DNA from: Ichthyophonus hoferi
Taxonomy: Eukaryota; Opisthokonta; Ichthyosporea; Ichthyophonida; Ichthyophonidae
Assembly: GCA_002751075.1 (NCBI GenBank)
Contig: NAOQ01000228.1
Span: forward strand, 46,220-104,070
DNA length: 57,851 nucleotides
Direction: 5' to 3'
This document shows positions 29,701-42,654 of this stretch, piece after piece. Positions within the stretch are counted from its first letter, which is position 1. The number at the start of each line of letters is the position of its first letter. The position numbers were made by a program, and so were the translations under genes. The notes beneath the pieces were generated by a model. It had not been told where the DNA came from, searched no databases, and saw nothing but the letters and a program-made list of their open reading frames with translations.

Positions 29701-32113
29701 TGAACAGGATATAGAAAGGAGAGGGCTGGATGTAGAAGGAATATATCGTAAATCAGGCAAGCAGGCCACCATTAACGATATTCGTGATACGGTTGAAACC
29801 CAATATTTGTATGTTCTCTCCTGTTTTCCTTTTCTCTTTTTCTTGTGACTTTATAGTTTTTTTTCTTTCCTTTTCTCCTTTAATGTTACCTTACATTCAC
29901 TGTATATCTTATATTTCACTAGTTTTATAGCATTATGGCAGGTTCAATTTTATCTTTCCCCACCTATTGTACACTCTAGTATCATAATTGTTCAAAGTAT
30001 TACCTTCCCAATTGATGTTCCTATTTTGTTTTATACTCCGTTCTAATGTTTTTTAGGTTGACACCTATACTATATCTTAATGAACTAATAATAATTTATA
30101 CCTTTTTTTGCTATTACAAAAAATACAAAAATATACATATACATATAAATGCAAATAAAGTAATACCCAGTTCCATAGAAATCATTCCAATTACACCCAC
30201 CCAACTTAATAGAGAAAGTGATAATGCTAGAACATGCATACTCTATTTCTATTGGTAGATTTACCCCCACAATCTCTCCCAGCAAACTCATAACTGGCCA
30301 ACTATCATCTTTAATAAATTAATATTTGGATACAATCACACAAAATCATTTATAAAAACCTGCTAGATTCATCTCCGCCGAGCCCCCAGTCCGCAATCAA
30401 TCTACCACACATTCCATACATTTGCATCCTTCCCTCTGATTGATTGATCAGCAATCACCATCACCATGTCAACCCACCAATCTTACCAACAGAAAGTTCT
30501 TTAATGAGATATCTAGTTGCCCTTCATCAACTCGTCGTGTTTTCTCCTTTCCTCTTCTATCCTCTTTAGCAGATGATGTGCGAGCAGTTGTACAAAAGAA
30601 CCCTAATAATGCCAAGGGATCCAAACCTAGCCAATCAGCTCCTCAGGGTCCCCCCAATTTGGTTTGTATGCATGTATATTTCATGGTGGATTTGATGGTG
30701 TATGGGGTTTGATAGTGGTGTGTATAGTGTTGTAGTTGGTAAGGAGATAGTAATAACATAGAATAGTGTGGAGAGAAGCAGGTTGAAGATATGATAGTGA
30801 GGGCAGCGGATAGAACATTATAGAAATATCCATAAGAAATGATTGGCTTGGACTGGCGCCGTAGTGTTCATAATAGTTTATTACTATCTTATGCACAACT
30901 TTGACAGTAGGAATAATTTGTTCTTATTGGGTATGCATGGCATCATATTCCTAAAATATTACCAGCATTGACAAGGGTATATATGACATTCTGAACTAAC
31001 AATTATATAGTATATAGTTATATAATAGATAGTACATAGTAATGTAGTATTATAGTTATGTAGTATATATATCAATAGAAACATATCGTACATATACCAT
31101 ATAGTATTGTAGTATTATAGTACTATAGTTATGTAGTATATAGTAAAATAGCATATAGCATATAGTATCAATTCACAACCTATGTACATCTACTGCCTCA
31201 GGAAGCGATGGGGTAGGTATTTAATACCAATATGATAACATGATGCATAATGAACAGAAGAATAAGTAACTACATATATTATTGACACGAGCACACCACT
31301 ATAGGACAATAATGACGGAGAAAAGCTGGCGGCACCTGACCCTGGCCACCCACAAAAGCTCCCATGGGAAGCTGATACCAGCATTATAGCCATAGCTTCA
31401 GTATTAAAGCTTTATTTCCGTTCACTCCCTGAATCTGTGGGCACGTCTACCCTATATCCGCTCTTTCTTGAGGTTGGGCAGACCGACGCCTCTGTTAGCA
31501 CCCTGAGGGATTTGGCATGTTTCGCTTCCTCTCTATTCTTTTTTGTTTTTGTTTTTCTTTCTGCGACTCTTCTACCCTTGTCTTTCTTCTCTTTCTCTCT
31601 TGCTGTAGATTTGTTTATTGTTACATTTTTTTAGATGCTGTTTATGTTTGAATTTATGCATAATTTCCTACTAAACATTTATTTTTTTAGCTTGCTATAT
31701 ATTTTCAATGAAAGGTGAGATACAGCAAGGAGGGAGGGAGGCGTGCGAAGAGGATTATTTTACCCTAGCAGATAAAATGATATTATATTACATTGCCATG
31801 TCGTCTTTCTTACACACATTTCTTCTGATTATAGGTGACGAGATTGCCATATTTCAACTACCACACCCTGGAGTACGTTATACGTCATTTAGCTGTAGTG
31901 TCTAGTTACAGTGACATTAATAGTATGACTGCGGCGAATTTAGGATTGGTTTTTGGCCCTACACTGTTCTTCCATCAAGGAAAATCGACCACTGACCCTG
32001 TCAAGATGGCAGATGAGGGAAAGGCACTTGGTAATGTAGTCAGTACACTGATAGAGAATGTACAAGAGATATTCATAGGTTGCAGTAAAGGGCCCTATAG
32101 AGGTTTATGGTGA
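26746..32113 (+). CDS. RhoGAP-domain protein (5' end unresolved)
   Basis: RhoGAPs switch off Rho-family GTPases by supplying an arginine finger. Firm exons: 29217-29403, 29708-29808, 30493-30661, 31305-31514, 31835-32113 (stop TGA), all phase-consistent. They encode a basic lead-in, then FGQNLSTHLTEIQCTIPPL, GLDVEGIYRKSG with the catalytic arginine, an inserted Ser/Lys/Pro-rich loop longer than usual, ASVLKLYFRSLPES, and MTAANLGLVFGPTL with the conserved asparagine. The domain is C-terminal. Frame between 31514 and 31835 is kept only with a GC donor (GCATGT). Likely upstream exons of the same gene: 26746-26800, 27038-27100 (RTQIPYIKAENNAFSG), perhaps 27194-27210, 27333-27374 (SYKETQKQIELSLD), 28177-28289 (RYEGDQLTDLPEQC). 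The first two and the 17-nt exon join in phase; others need missing exons. The helical Lys/Gln/Glu text may be part of a BAR or F-BAR domain (inference). The nearby formin also acts in Rho/actin control. Confidence 0.85.
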
Positions 32114-33252
32114 AAGAAACTACACATATATATATATATATATACGGCCATATGTGTTAGTCAAGCAGTATCTCATATGCAGATACGAACACTTTCACCT
32201 CACTTCATTTCCTGATGCTATTATTCATTCCGTACTATATATACCTCTAGTTCCTAATGCAAAAAAATATTCAGATGCATCAACATAATTAGATCTTTTT
32301 TTTATGCGTACATATATGAATGCAGCCTGGGCATAGTTTTATGACCCTTTACAGAAAATTTGTTTTTTTTTGTATTTAGTTCTTGGTGTAATTTTAATTT
32401 TATTAAAGACGGACTGTTAAACAACCCACACGGACTGCATATGTATGTATAGGTTGGTCTACACCAATACTATAAAAATATTTTCAATACTGGTTTGGTC
32501 GATAGAATAGCGTAAGTATGGATGATGGTTGGTTGCATAGCCCATGATATATGTTTTGCTTTGGTATACTTGGTGTTTGATGGAATTGGTTTTATAAATA
32601 AATATATATTTATATATTTATGCACCTACGTTCCTCCATGTAGTAATAACCCCACACAACTAGTTTGAAAATATTTTCAACACTAGGCCTGTTATTACAG
32701 AAAGTATACTGCAAATCTTGGCAGAAATGATGTATCGTAAGTTTATAGTTTGGGCATAATTAGGAGTTAGGCCAATATATTCATTAGTCTATTAATAGAT
32801 AACGCCGGTGTGCTTGGTATTAGCTTGAACTGATTTGCCACCAATACTTCGAATTATGCATTGGCTTTACACCACTTTTTACATTTATATTAACCTATTA
32901 AAAATGAATATACATGCACACTATGATAAAACCCAAGGCCTACTGATCGCATACATGTCAATAAGCAGGCTTGCCCTGCTGTAAATAATTATTATATGCA
33001 ACAAGTGGGAGATTACTGTCTTCTTTGCGTACACCTTGGACTTGATACATATATATATATATATATATATACATACATGCATACACGTATATTAGTATAC
33101 AAATATACCATTATCTTTAATAAGCTCGTTTTCATATCACACCCGTATATGATAAAGCCCTTTGCACCAATCACAAGGGCTTAGAGAGGCCTGAAAACAC
33201 ATCTATAGATCGATATAAAGATATATCGATCGACACACAGTATCGATAGGAC
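32114..33252. other. Convergent intergenic spacer
   Basis: Lies between the RhoGAP stop and the stop of panB on the opposite strand, so it should hold both 3' UTRs. AT-rich, with short (TA)n runs near 32128 and 33047. No gene seen. Confidence 0.6.
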
Positions 33253-36200
33253 TTATGCACTAATGATGTTTTGAGTAGGGTTGTCGAGGTTCTTGGCATC
33301 CAAGCCCATATCTTGCATACCCTTCAAGAATAGATCAAGCTGGTTCTTTGGCATACGATAGCAATGCTGTGTGGAAAAGGGTGGAGTGCAATACATGAAT
33401 ATAAATTATAGTAGACATATGAATATAGGGTAGTATATAGAATAGTATGTAGGATATGACATATGATAGTATATATGATAGTATGTGGGATATTATACAG
33501 GATAGCATATAGGATAGTATATAGGATGGATAAGTGGATACAGTAGGTAAAATAGGAATGTATGCCAACTAAAGGGTAGGAAGCGAAGTTGCATAATAGA
33601 GTAGACAAAGATACATATGTTCGCGTGTACGATAGCATGCCTATATGTATAATAGTGTGGTAAATACAAGTAGTACTTACCAGTTTGGTAACAGGGAATG
33701 TTCTAGAAACAACGGACGTAGCATACTGTTTGTAGGCCTCAACAATATCGGCATATAGCGACTTCTCCCCGACCCTAGAGTGTGTATGTGTATATGTGTG
33801 TATATGTATTTATGTATATGCATGCACATCCCACATATACAGGTTAGCACGCCGCACACTGCATAATACCATACAATACTATGCTATATCATATACCATC
33901 CAGCCAAGTGAAACCAACGCTAAATGAACACAAAGCAGATAGCAATGACGGGCATGTATGTAATACTATCTCCTTTCATTATCTTATTGTTTAACTCCCA
34001 GAAAAACCAACCAGCCCTTGCATTATATCACATCTAAACCAGAATTATGAACCTATTGCCAAATAACTTATCACCTGCACAATCTTGCACCCAACAGATC
34101 CAAATACATTCGGCCTTATTTCCCATATATTTTTTCTATCTATCTATCGTTATGCATATCTGTTCGTCACTCTCCCACGCCCAGCATCTAACATAGGTGG
34201 GGAAAAAAAGGAATGAAATACGTTGACTGTTTGGCGGAGGATCTCGAGAGTCCTAATAAGGCAGGTAGATCACCCATCGTCCCATTGCCCCCAGCTTCTG
34301 ACCTGAATCCTAAAAATAAAGACCCCTTATTAGTGGCTACTTAAAATTAAAAATCGCCTAACCTTTTTCACCCCTACCCCTCTATCCTACGAATTCAAAT
34401 ATTCTCTGTTTCTGCCCCTTATAACTCGGAACATATCCAAATATATAAATGCATAACTCATTTAATAGAAGTGTATAGTTCCGTTGAAGTAGTTAGGTAT
34501 AGGAGATGGTGGATAGTACATGATGCCTATCTTTGGTATATGATAACTATAAAGGATAGTCCAATAGGGGGCACTGGGTAATAAACATTAATTTCTCAAA
34601 GAAGGCGTGTCTTAAAGCACCATTGTCTACCTGTGTATCTTCACGCCCCTTCCCCTTTTACTCTTTTCTTTAATTCCCCACATGTGTATGTATGTATCTA
34701 CGTATGCATGTATGATATATGGTACAAGTACTCACTTAACGTAGGAATGGATAGCTTGGAGGTGACATACTTCATCAGGGTATCAGGCACCTGTTCCAAC
34801 ACTACCGCAAATGCCCCTGACTCCTAAAATGGCAGATAGGTACATCAGATCCTTTGTTAAATTCTTGGCAACCACCGTGGCATGTATTACTACACGTAAA
34901 GTTATGTTAAGACTGTTTCTCCGGCGTATGTGATCAGGCAAAACATTTTATAGCCTTATATCATACACTATACTCTGCAGTATAACAACTTTAAAATAAT
35001 AATATTTTTTAAAACTATTTAAATAGAAAACTCGGGGTATATACTCTACGAGTCACTGATTGTACACAGTTTTCGTGATATTGAAGTAACTCCACTTAAG
35101 ATACTGTAACTATGAGTGACTTTATATAACAGTTTAGTCTGTTCTATAGGTGTGGTACGGTTTTGTTTGGATTGGTTAGATAGATAGTAAAATTTTAAAG
35201 TCATAGTATAATAGGGACGTACATGAAGATGTAGGATAGGAAGAAAACTAGAAAGATAGATGATAAAAAAGGCGTATATATATATGTGTGTGTGTGTGCA
35301 TGCGCGCGCATACGTGCTTATGTCTATGTGCCTCTTTGTTTGTGTGGGAGAATGACGAGATGCAATAGTCCTGTGTCTCTTAACACAGAAAAAACAGTGT
35401 TGATAAGGGTCCAGATGGAAAGCACACACTAACCTCGAACTCCCTAGCACTGTTTAGCACTGCCTCAGCCTATAGAACATACCCATATTAGTGTCCAAAA
35501 TCACTGTATTTCTAGCTGCGGTTCCAGCCACTGCTCCATCCCAAGTAGTGCTGTACACACATATATATATATATAGTCGTCAAGACAGTATCAAACTATG
35601 ACTATAAGTGAGCGCGCATTAACTATATCTATCTTTGTCAATTATTGTCATGATTTCAATGAGCAAAAAGTATAAAGGTCAAAAAAAGAATATATATATA
35701 CGTGTCACTTCTCAGTTCAACTCTATGGCCCGTTGAAATGATCAATGTGAGTTCATGTTTGGGCTACAGAAGAGGTAAATGAGATGTAAATATATATCAA
35801 TAAGAAACATGGTAGAAAGGAACACCCTCACGCTCCCAAGAAAAAAAAAGAAAAAAACCTTTGCTGCGCTGGAATTCTTCATGCTCAACGTGGGTGAGTT
35901 ATATGAGATATGGCCCACCACTGGAACACCTGCATCTACCAGGCAGACAAGTTTCTTTCTCTGACATACTCCATCTCGTACTTTAATGCCCTAATGAGGT
36001 GAAGGGTAGTTAGTATGACTCGGTAGTGGGTAGGGTAGGAGGTAGGGAGGTGTAGGGGTGTGTGCAGGAAAGTGCACGTGTTTATTGTGTAGATAAATAT
36101 AAGCATGTGTGTGTATGATAGTTTGCATGATAGCATAACAAGATAAATATGTAATGGTGTGATAATATCATAACATGATAGTATAATAGTATAATAGTAT

Positions 36201-36919
36201 AGAAGTCGGTAATAAAAGGCCGAAGAGAGACGGTATATGAGGTGCACAACATTAAGATCACTGACCTTTACCAGCCCCTCACTCATAAGTCTAGTCACAT
36301 GATCTAGGGTCACAGTGCTATCTAATTCGCTACAACCAAAGGGTAGATCGGCCACAGTAAATGCCCTCGACACCCCATTGGCTACAGCCTTGGAATGGTG
36401 TATCATATCCTGAGGGAAGGGTAAAGATATTACATAATTAATATGATTTTTATCCAACTGTACTCCAGCTTTCCTCGTATCTTGGGAGGAAGGGAAAAGC
36501 TAGTACGCCACGAACGTGATTTCAAACCAATTGTATTAGAGATGTTCATCAGTATGCACGTTCCTTAAAGGCTACACCCCTCCTTTATCCACTCTATTAT
36601 CTCTTTCTCCTTTTCCCTACTCACTATTCATCCCTTACCTATTACTTCTATCTATATCCCATCCAATTTCTATCTATCTCGTTTTCTATTGCTTCCCTAT
36701 CCACCCACCCTTTTCCCACATCTGTTCTTGTTATTCAAGACCTCTATTCCCTTTCTCTGTAGACTATTTCTTTCATAATCCACCTATCTAATCACTGGGC
36801 TCACCTCGATGGTTATCTGGGCGGGAGAACTATACCCCAAAATCGGGCCGGCCATAGACAGGTCAATAAACGCCAAGTCTGCATTGCTCTGGGGAGCACT
36901 GGTCAGTATTAACCTGCAA

Positions 36920-36951
<32 letters not shown>

Positions 36952-37599
36952 CTAATAGAGATGGAGAGGAATAAAAACTAATAAAGAATAACAGGGGGAA
37001 ATAAATAAAAACAAATATATAGAGAGGTAGGAGGGGCAAAGAGAAAGAAGAGGGAGAAAGTAACACTTGAAGAAAAGATACAGGCGCAAAGAGTCCAGGA
37101 GAGAGAGGGAGGGTGAAAAGGAAATGTTGAGAGTAACCTTATCGACGGCGAGGGCGCCGGGGTAGTCATACACAGTGAAGGCCACGAGAGGCTTCCGGTG
37201 TTCATACAGTTTTCTAATATGGGCAAGCGTGACAGGCTCTTTTTCTGCAATTACAGGTTAACTATATATAAGGTTCGAGATTTTCAACATTATAGTTTAT
37301 TCCTTTTACCTACCTGGAATTATCTCTTTACAAGTGATTTTCATTAGTATCATACCATCAAACCGCTGTCCATAACACCCGGTGTGTAGACATGTGCGTT
37401 TGAAAAGACGGCATAGAAGTGAAGAGCACATATATATCAAGCAAAAGTGTATATATATAGGCTTGGCGGTGGAATCAGGAGCATAAAAATTGGATTATCA
37501 AGAAAAATTACGTGTTAAAGAAGAAAAGCTCTTCCAACGCAGTACACTTGCACTTGGAAGTAGCCTGGACCTCACAGACAGTGCCACAGAACTCAACAT
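33253..37599 (-). CDS. panB: 3-methyl-2-oxobutanoate hydroxymethyltransferase (ketopantoate hydroxymethyltransferase), mitochondrial, divergent
   Basis: PanB transfers a hydroxymethyl group from methylene-THF to 2-oxoisovalerate, the first step to pantothenate and CoA. Minus-strand exons: 37599-37512, 37244-37138, 36888-36805, 36409-36266, 35990-35859, 35469-35434, 34823-34736, 34309-34222, 33774-33681, 33366-33253. All phases agree; total 975 nt, 324 residues. Residues 1-29 (MLSSVALSVRSRLLPSASVL, then RWKSFSSLT) look like a mitochondrial presequence. Family landmarks follow: VAFTVYDYPGALAVD, ILGYSSPAQITIEDM, HHSKAVANGVSRA, VADLPFG (metal Asp), VDAGVPVVGHI, ESGAFAVVLEQVP (catalytic Glu) and SLYADIVEAYKQY. 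Odd: the VGDS loop reads FIDLS, KLEGG reads KVRDG, and the IGIGAG loop after KLSIPT is not conserved. A 20-30 residue C-terminal extension is present. Fungi, plants and bacteria have PanB; animals lack it. Could be a diverged paralogue. Confidence 0.87.
36927..36951. repeat. (TA)n microsatellite in panB intron
   Basis: About 25 nt of alternating TA in the intron between panB exons 2 and 3, just upstream (in gene sense) of the acceptor region. Similar TA runs occur at 1-34, 2166-2190, 33047-33070, 54313-54340 and 56327-56350. Confidence 0.85.
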
Positions 37600-39151
37600 G
37601 GCGTATAGGTTCTAAGAAAGGATAAAGTGTTGAGACTGTGCTATTTGGTGCTATTACACACTTCGGTGTGATGGGGTGCAAGCCCTTATAAATTATCTAG
37701 ATTAAATAGTTAGGGCTGGAACAGTAGTGCATTACCCTTTTTATCAATTATTGACCTTTGGAATGGAGTTAATCGCCCTTTCTATCCGTTGTCTTTGAAG
37801 ATTACAATGAATGACGTCAGATTACTTCGTTTCATTTTTAAAACATTCACTATATATCTTGCGGTTACAGTTGATTTGCTTACACTTGCGTACCTAATGG
37901 TATGATCCATATTATTACTACATAAGGAGGAAAGTAATACATCACCAGTTTATTGGTAGAGAAATGTAGGCACAGCTGCCGCCAATCAGTTATAAGGATC
38001 TCACGTAGATTTAATTGTATTGGATCAAATTCTCTCGTTTTGTTTCAAACTATGAAGAAGAGACAAATGACACTACGTTCATATGCCCTTGGAGAAATAT
38101 TTCTAGTGTTTTTCACTTTAAGTTATACCATCATCTTTTCTACATATATATTCTGTCTCAATAACATCAATCTTTTTGGCTGATGGTGTTGTTAAACACT
38201 AGAGGTGTGCTGACATATATATTGGTTCAATAAGCAGACTGTTAAGCCAGATTAGAGATAAAATTTATCCAATACTATTAAAATACATTCGCCATATTGT
38301 CTATATTAAAAAGGATACCAGATTCTCACTCCGTTCAAGAAGCACACAATCTCAATAAACGGTTGCTTGTTTGTCATCAATAGCAGTGTTATTATCGCTT
38401 TTGCTTATTTATTTTAATTTCTTGCATTTATAGGTAGATTTTAGACACAGTTTACGATTACAACATCAACAATTATGAAATCATCACGTAATGATTCTTT
38501 TTTTTTTTTCACTTACCTTGAAATGGTCTTGTGTATACCGTTCTGTTAGGTCTTATAAATAATTAGCAATTATTTTCAGTAAGACATATTGCTTGAACAT
38601 ATTATTCTTTAAATATTTAAATTAACTATTATACTATTATATTGTGCCTTTCCAATCCATCCTAAATAATGTATATTTCGTCCCTTCTCGGTTCTAAATG
38701 GAAGCAACCACTAATCACATATATATATATGTTTACTGTATTTCTCTTACCCAAAAGCAAAATAATTAATTCAACTATACTGGGGCATTATATATCACTT
38801 GTATCTTGACTGAGGCCATTTTTTTTAAAAAAAATTTAAGAAGTGACAATACAGTGAGATCCTCAAACAAAATGGCTAGTGAGATTTCTACTAAAGCATT
38901 GAACATACGGGTACTCCATAATATTAAGAAAACAACAAACAAGACAACATACATATTGTATATTCTTATCCAATCCTGGATTCAACACAACATTAGCATT
39001 ACCCAAGCAGATAATTACATAGACAATAAGTAATGTTTGAATTATCTGAACCCACTATCATAAACTGCCGAATTTAATATGAATAAATCAAATTAATAAT
39101 ATAATTTTCATCAATCTAGTCATTCTACTTTGGTTGTGTGAACATTACTTT
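37600..39151. other. Upstream of panB, intergenic
   Basis: 1.5 kb with the panB promoter at the left edge. Short frames at 37953 and 38806 lack splice or domain support. Nothing else recognised. Confidence 0.5.
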
Positions 39152-40040
39152 ATGTTGCAAGACCGTTAACTCCAAATGAACACGTAGATCGGCCAAAGTT
39201 CAGATAACAAGCAAATCATAAAATAGTTAGTCTAATATTAGTTGATTGAATAACGTTCTTAAATAATTTTGTGGCCATAGAATCTTATCGTACGTAACCA
39301 AGTAAATTGATTTTTAAATAAGAATCGCTACGATCGTGCCTATTTATATTGATGAATGCAGCTACAAATGACACCCGTGATAAACTAAGGTCGGAAAGGG
39401 ATTAAAGAGAACAGAAACAACTAATAAACGCACCAGCACACCCGAGTATACGCGGTAACCCCACATGCCTGTATACGTGCACAATACCATTATGGGAAAA
39501 TACGAATACGTTTGTGACACAAAATTTTCTTTTCTTTTATTATTTATTGTTGGGAATATTAAGTAGAGACATGGGCGCTCCTGCGTCCTATACTCGTTTA
39601 GAAGGAAATATAATACCGACTTAAAGGCTGTTTAAACGTGTCCCTTTGCGTACACTGAATACAGATATGCTAAGACACATTTTATTATTAAACAAGAGCA
39701 GGACTTGCCAAAGCTATGTGCTATCTGGACGGACCCAAAACATATGATCTGAAATGGCATATAGTTGCAGGATCTCTACCATTGGCTGGTTCAATTTCTA
39801 TAGATCATCCTGGATTGCCGTTTAACACCAATAGATGACACTATCTATTTTTTCAGGCTACATGTGTAATAACAACTAATATTAGATGTTCATAGCTGTA
39901 TAAAAAAATACCCAAAATTAATTAAATATTCTTGTTTTAACATTTAGACAATATCATAATATATTTTCATATATAGTCCTATTATACAGCCAGTTGGCGA
40001 CCCCGAAGCCTGTGCACAAGTCATTAACTATCATAGCTTG
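39152..40040 (+). repeat. R1 interspersed repeat interrupted by R2
   Basis: Starts TGTTGCAAGACCGTTAACTC and has the TTTGTGACACAAAATTTTC block at ~39510. It is then interrupted by R2 (39548-39942) and resumes with TATAGTCCTATTATACAGCC and the tail TTGGCGACCCCGAAGCC. The nesting shows R1 was already present when R2 inserted. Fossil. Confidence 0.7.
39548..39942 (+). mobile_element. R2: putative solo LTR nested in R1
   Basis: 395-nt unit with TGTTGGGAATATTAAG and TTTTAACA ends, collinear with 23713-24122 throughout (for example CAGGATCTCTACCATTGGCT). Flanked by TTTA-type 4-5 nt sequences resembling a target duplication. Old solo LTR; no internal coding region nearby. Confidence 0.6.
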
Positions 40041-41005
40041 CTATAGTTTATTTAGATAGAGATTACCATTATAGCTGCAGTGTTATATATATAACATAAC
40101 CATATATGCCTAGGATATTTTGGACACGTGCCTACAGTGTCCTCATATGATTGAACCTTATATACTGGCTTGTAGAATGTTTGAGCATGTTTTGGAATAT
40201 ATTAAGTACAGTTAATATAAATATAAGGTTAATAAGATTAGATTATGGGCATAGGTTTCAAGTATTTTTTATACTTGTACGATTATACACACTTAGTGTT
40301 TAACTTTAGATAGTAATGATTGCGGTGTACTCTTACATGCTATAATTCTTATTTGATTAATTTAGGTCTATCAGAATCTTTGACAGTTCTAGCGACTTGT
40401 CCACAACTGTCGGGATCTCCAATTGTATATTTGATAGTAGTTAGTTTTGCTGGACCAGCAATAATAATAGTCACTTGATCGGATCTGTCTGTAAGGCACA
40501 GTTACTGTGCTAGAGGTTTTATAGAAGGCCCATAAACCGACTCTCTAGGTAATTGACTGTAGTAATTGTACTTCTATTCTAATTCAGATGGAATCAATGT
40601 TTTGATTTGCTTGGGTGCAAATGTGGGAATTGCAGAATGAGATTGATCAGTAAGGAGAAATATATTACAATGTAAATAGTAACTATTGTCAAGACAGTCA
40701 TCCGAGTTCTAAACGAGCGAGAGACTGGACACTGATTATCATATATGAGTGTTAATGGTGGATAAGATATTACAATAACGATGTGGTCACTACATACATA
40801 TAATTAAATGCAAAGTATTTGTGTGTTACGAGAACTTCGTATTTTTGCTACTCATTACCACATATGTGTCAGCAGGTTCTTTACCATTGACTTTTCTTCT
40901 ATACTTTGATTTAATGCCAGTTTTAACTTTCTATACATTTTAATCTTTAAAATAGGAATGTTAATCTTCAAAACAGGAATTTTAAACTTCAGCATGCAAA
41001 TCATC

Positions 41006-41574
41006 NNNNNNNNNNNNNNNNNNNNNNNNNNNNNNNNNNNNNNNNNNNNNNNNNNNNNNNNNNNNNNNNNNNNNNNNNNNNNNNNNNNNNNNNNNNNNNN
41101 NNNNNNNNNNNNNNNNNNNNNNNNNNNNNNNNNNNNNNNNNNNNNNNNNNNNNNNNNNNNNNNNNNNNNNNNNNNNNNNNNNNNNNNNNNNNNNNNNNNN
41201 NNNNNNNNNNNNNNNNNNNNNNNNNNNNNNNNNNNNNNNNNNNNNNNNNNNNNNNNNNNNNNNNNNNNNNNNNNNNNNNNNNNNNNNNNNNNNNNNNNNN
41301 NNNNNNNNNNNNNNNNNNNNNNNNNNNNNNNNNNNNNNNNNNNNNNNNNNNNNNNNNNNNNNNNNNNNNNNNNNNNNNNNNNNNNNNNNNNNNNNNNNNN
41401 NNNNNNNNNNNNNNNNNNNNNNNNNNNNNNNNNNNNNNNNNNNNNNNNNNNNNNNNNNNNNNNNNNNNNNNNNNNNNNNNNNNNNNNNNNNNNNNNNNNN
41501 NNNNNNNNNNNNNNNNNNNNNNNNNNNNNNNNNNNNNNNNNNNNNNNNNNNNNNNNNNNNNNNNNNNNNNNNNN
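41006..41574. other. Assembly gap (569 N)
   Basis: Unresolved bases inside the Tc1/mariner element, just inside its left inverted repeat. Possibly a collapsed repeat, since the left repeat is already duplicated. Confidence 0.98.
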
Positions 41575-41639
41575 ATAAATTAAAATTAATCACAAATATA
41601 AACCCATGTCACGCCATACAAATTCCAACGTGATAAGTG

Positions 41640-42654
41640 GTCGCGTAAAAGAGCCTAGATTGTTGCTGTATATAATTCCGGGGGTCACTGGAAATGTTTA
41701 GCAATTAACCTTTCCGTGCCAAAAAAAACAGTATATAGATGGGTTATTGAGGATGGCCAAAAGACTCCAGAGGTAGTCGTCTTTTTAGAAAAATTACAGA
41801 AAAACATTGTAATTTCTTAGATAGCTGTATCAGGAGTAATTCAAGAATAACTCTTGAAGAATGAGTAAGGTTACTTTTGGCCCAATTCGGGACAACAGTT
41901 TCAATAACGACAATTAACAAGCATTTTAAATCTTTATTGTATACTGTTAAATATGTGAGGAATAAACCCGAGAGGGCCAATTCTAAGGTTAATAAGGCAA
42001 ACTTGATAACATAAAGCAGGTGTTGGAATATCTGTGTCAAGGTAAACCTATATTATAAATAGATGAGACCAATTTCAACCTGCATATATCTCGCCGTTAT
42101 GGTCAAGCGTTATGTGGTCTACAGGTCAATACTCTTGCAGCCAGCTCACGAGAGGCTAATGCTCACATGGTTGGCTGTATAAGTACAATGGGGTTTATAC
42201 GTCATGAAATACGTAGAGGCTCTTTCACAAGAGAAGCTGCTTAGGCCTAGATGAGAGCTTGTCTTAGAACTGCAAGATTAAGTTATGGCTCCCCTGTTGT
42301 ATTGTTTTTGACAATACAAGTTACCATAGCCAAATAGAGTACCTTTCATTAGAATCCGAACTCCAGGGTAATCTTTTTAAAAAGATTGGACCCTATAGCC
42401 CAATGTTGAATCCTATAGAAACAATTGGGTCAAAAGTTAAGGCCTATGTTAAGAGAAATATGGCTTCTAATATCGAGTCTATGCTTAACAATAACAGTAA
42501 AAAAAATTCTGTTTTTGAGCGTAGATTAAGAATATTGGAATCGTCAATGTCCGAGATGATAAGTAATGTGGAGGATGTTGATTGTGCTAATTGCAATGTG
42601 GGTGTTAGTAGATATTTTTCTCCTTATTTAGAATTTGAAGATGTTAGTGTTTAA
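41640..42654 (+). pseudogene. Tc1/IS630-like transposase remnant
   Basis: Cut-and-paste transposase of the DDE class. Visible pieces, across more than one frame and several stops: a helix-turn-helix-like LSVPKKTVYRWVIEDG near 41720, the first catalytic block IDETNFNLHISRRYG near 42058, HMVGCIST and FIRHEIRRGSFTREAA near 42165-42240, then the block around the second Asp (VVLF.DN region near 42300), and finally an intact 83-codon frame from 42403 with SPMLNPIETIGSKVKAYV, which holds the third acidic residue (E of NPIE). The stops at ~42243 and ~42249 and frame changes make it non-functional. The first part may be hidden in the gap. Family resemblance is to Tc1-like transposases of fungi and protists. 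Confidence 0.85.

Noticed and set aside
36863-37250. Several minus-strand frames over panB introns
   Set aside because: They overlap exons 2-3 of panB in other frames or the pyrimidine-rich intron; the panB frame is supported by family alignment and phase.
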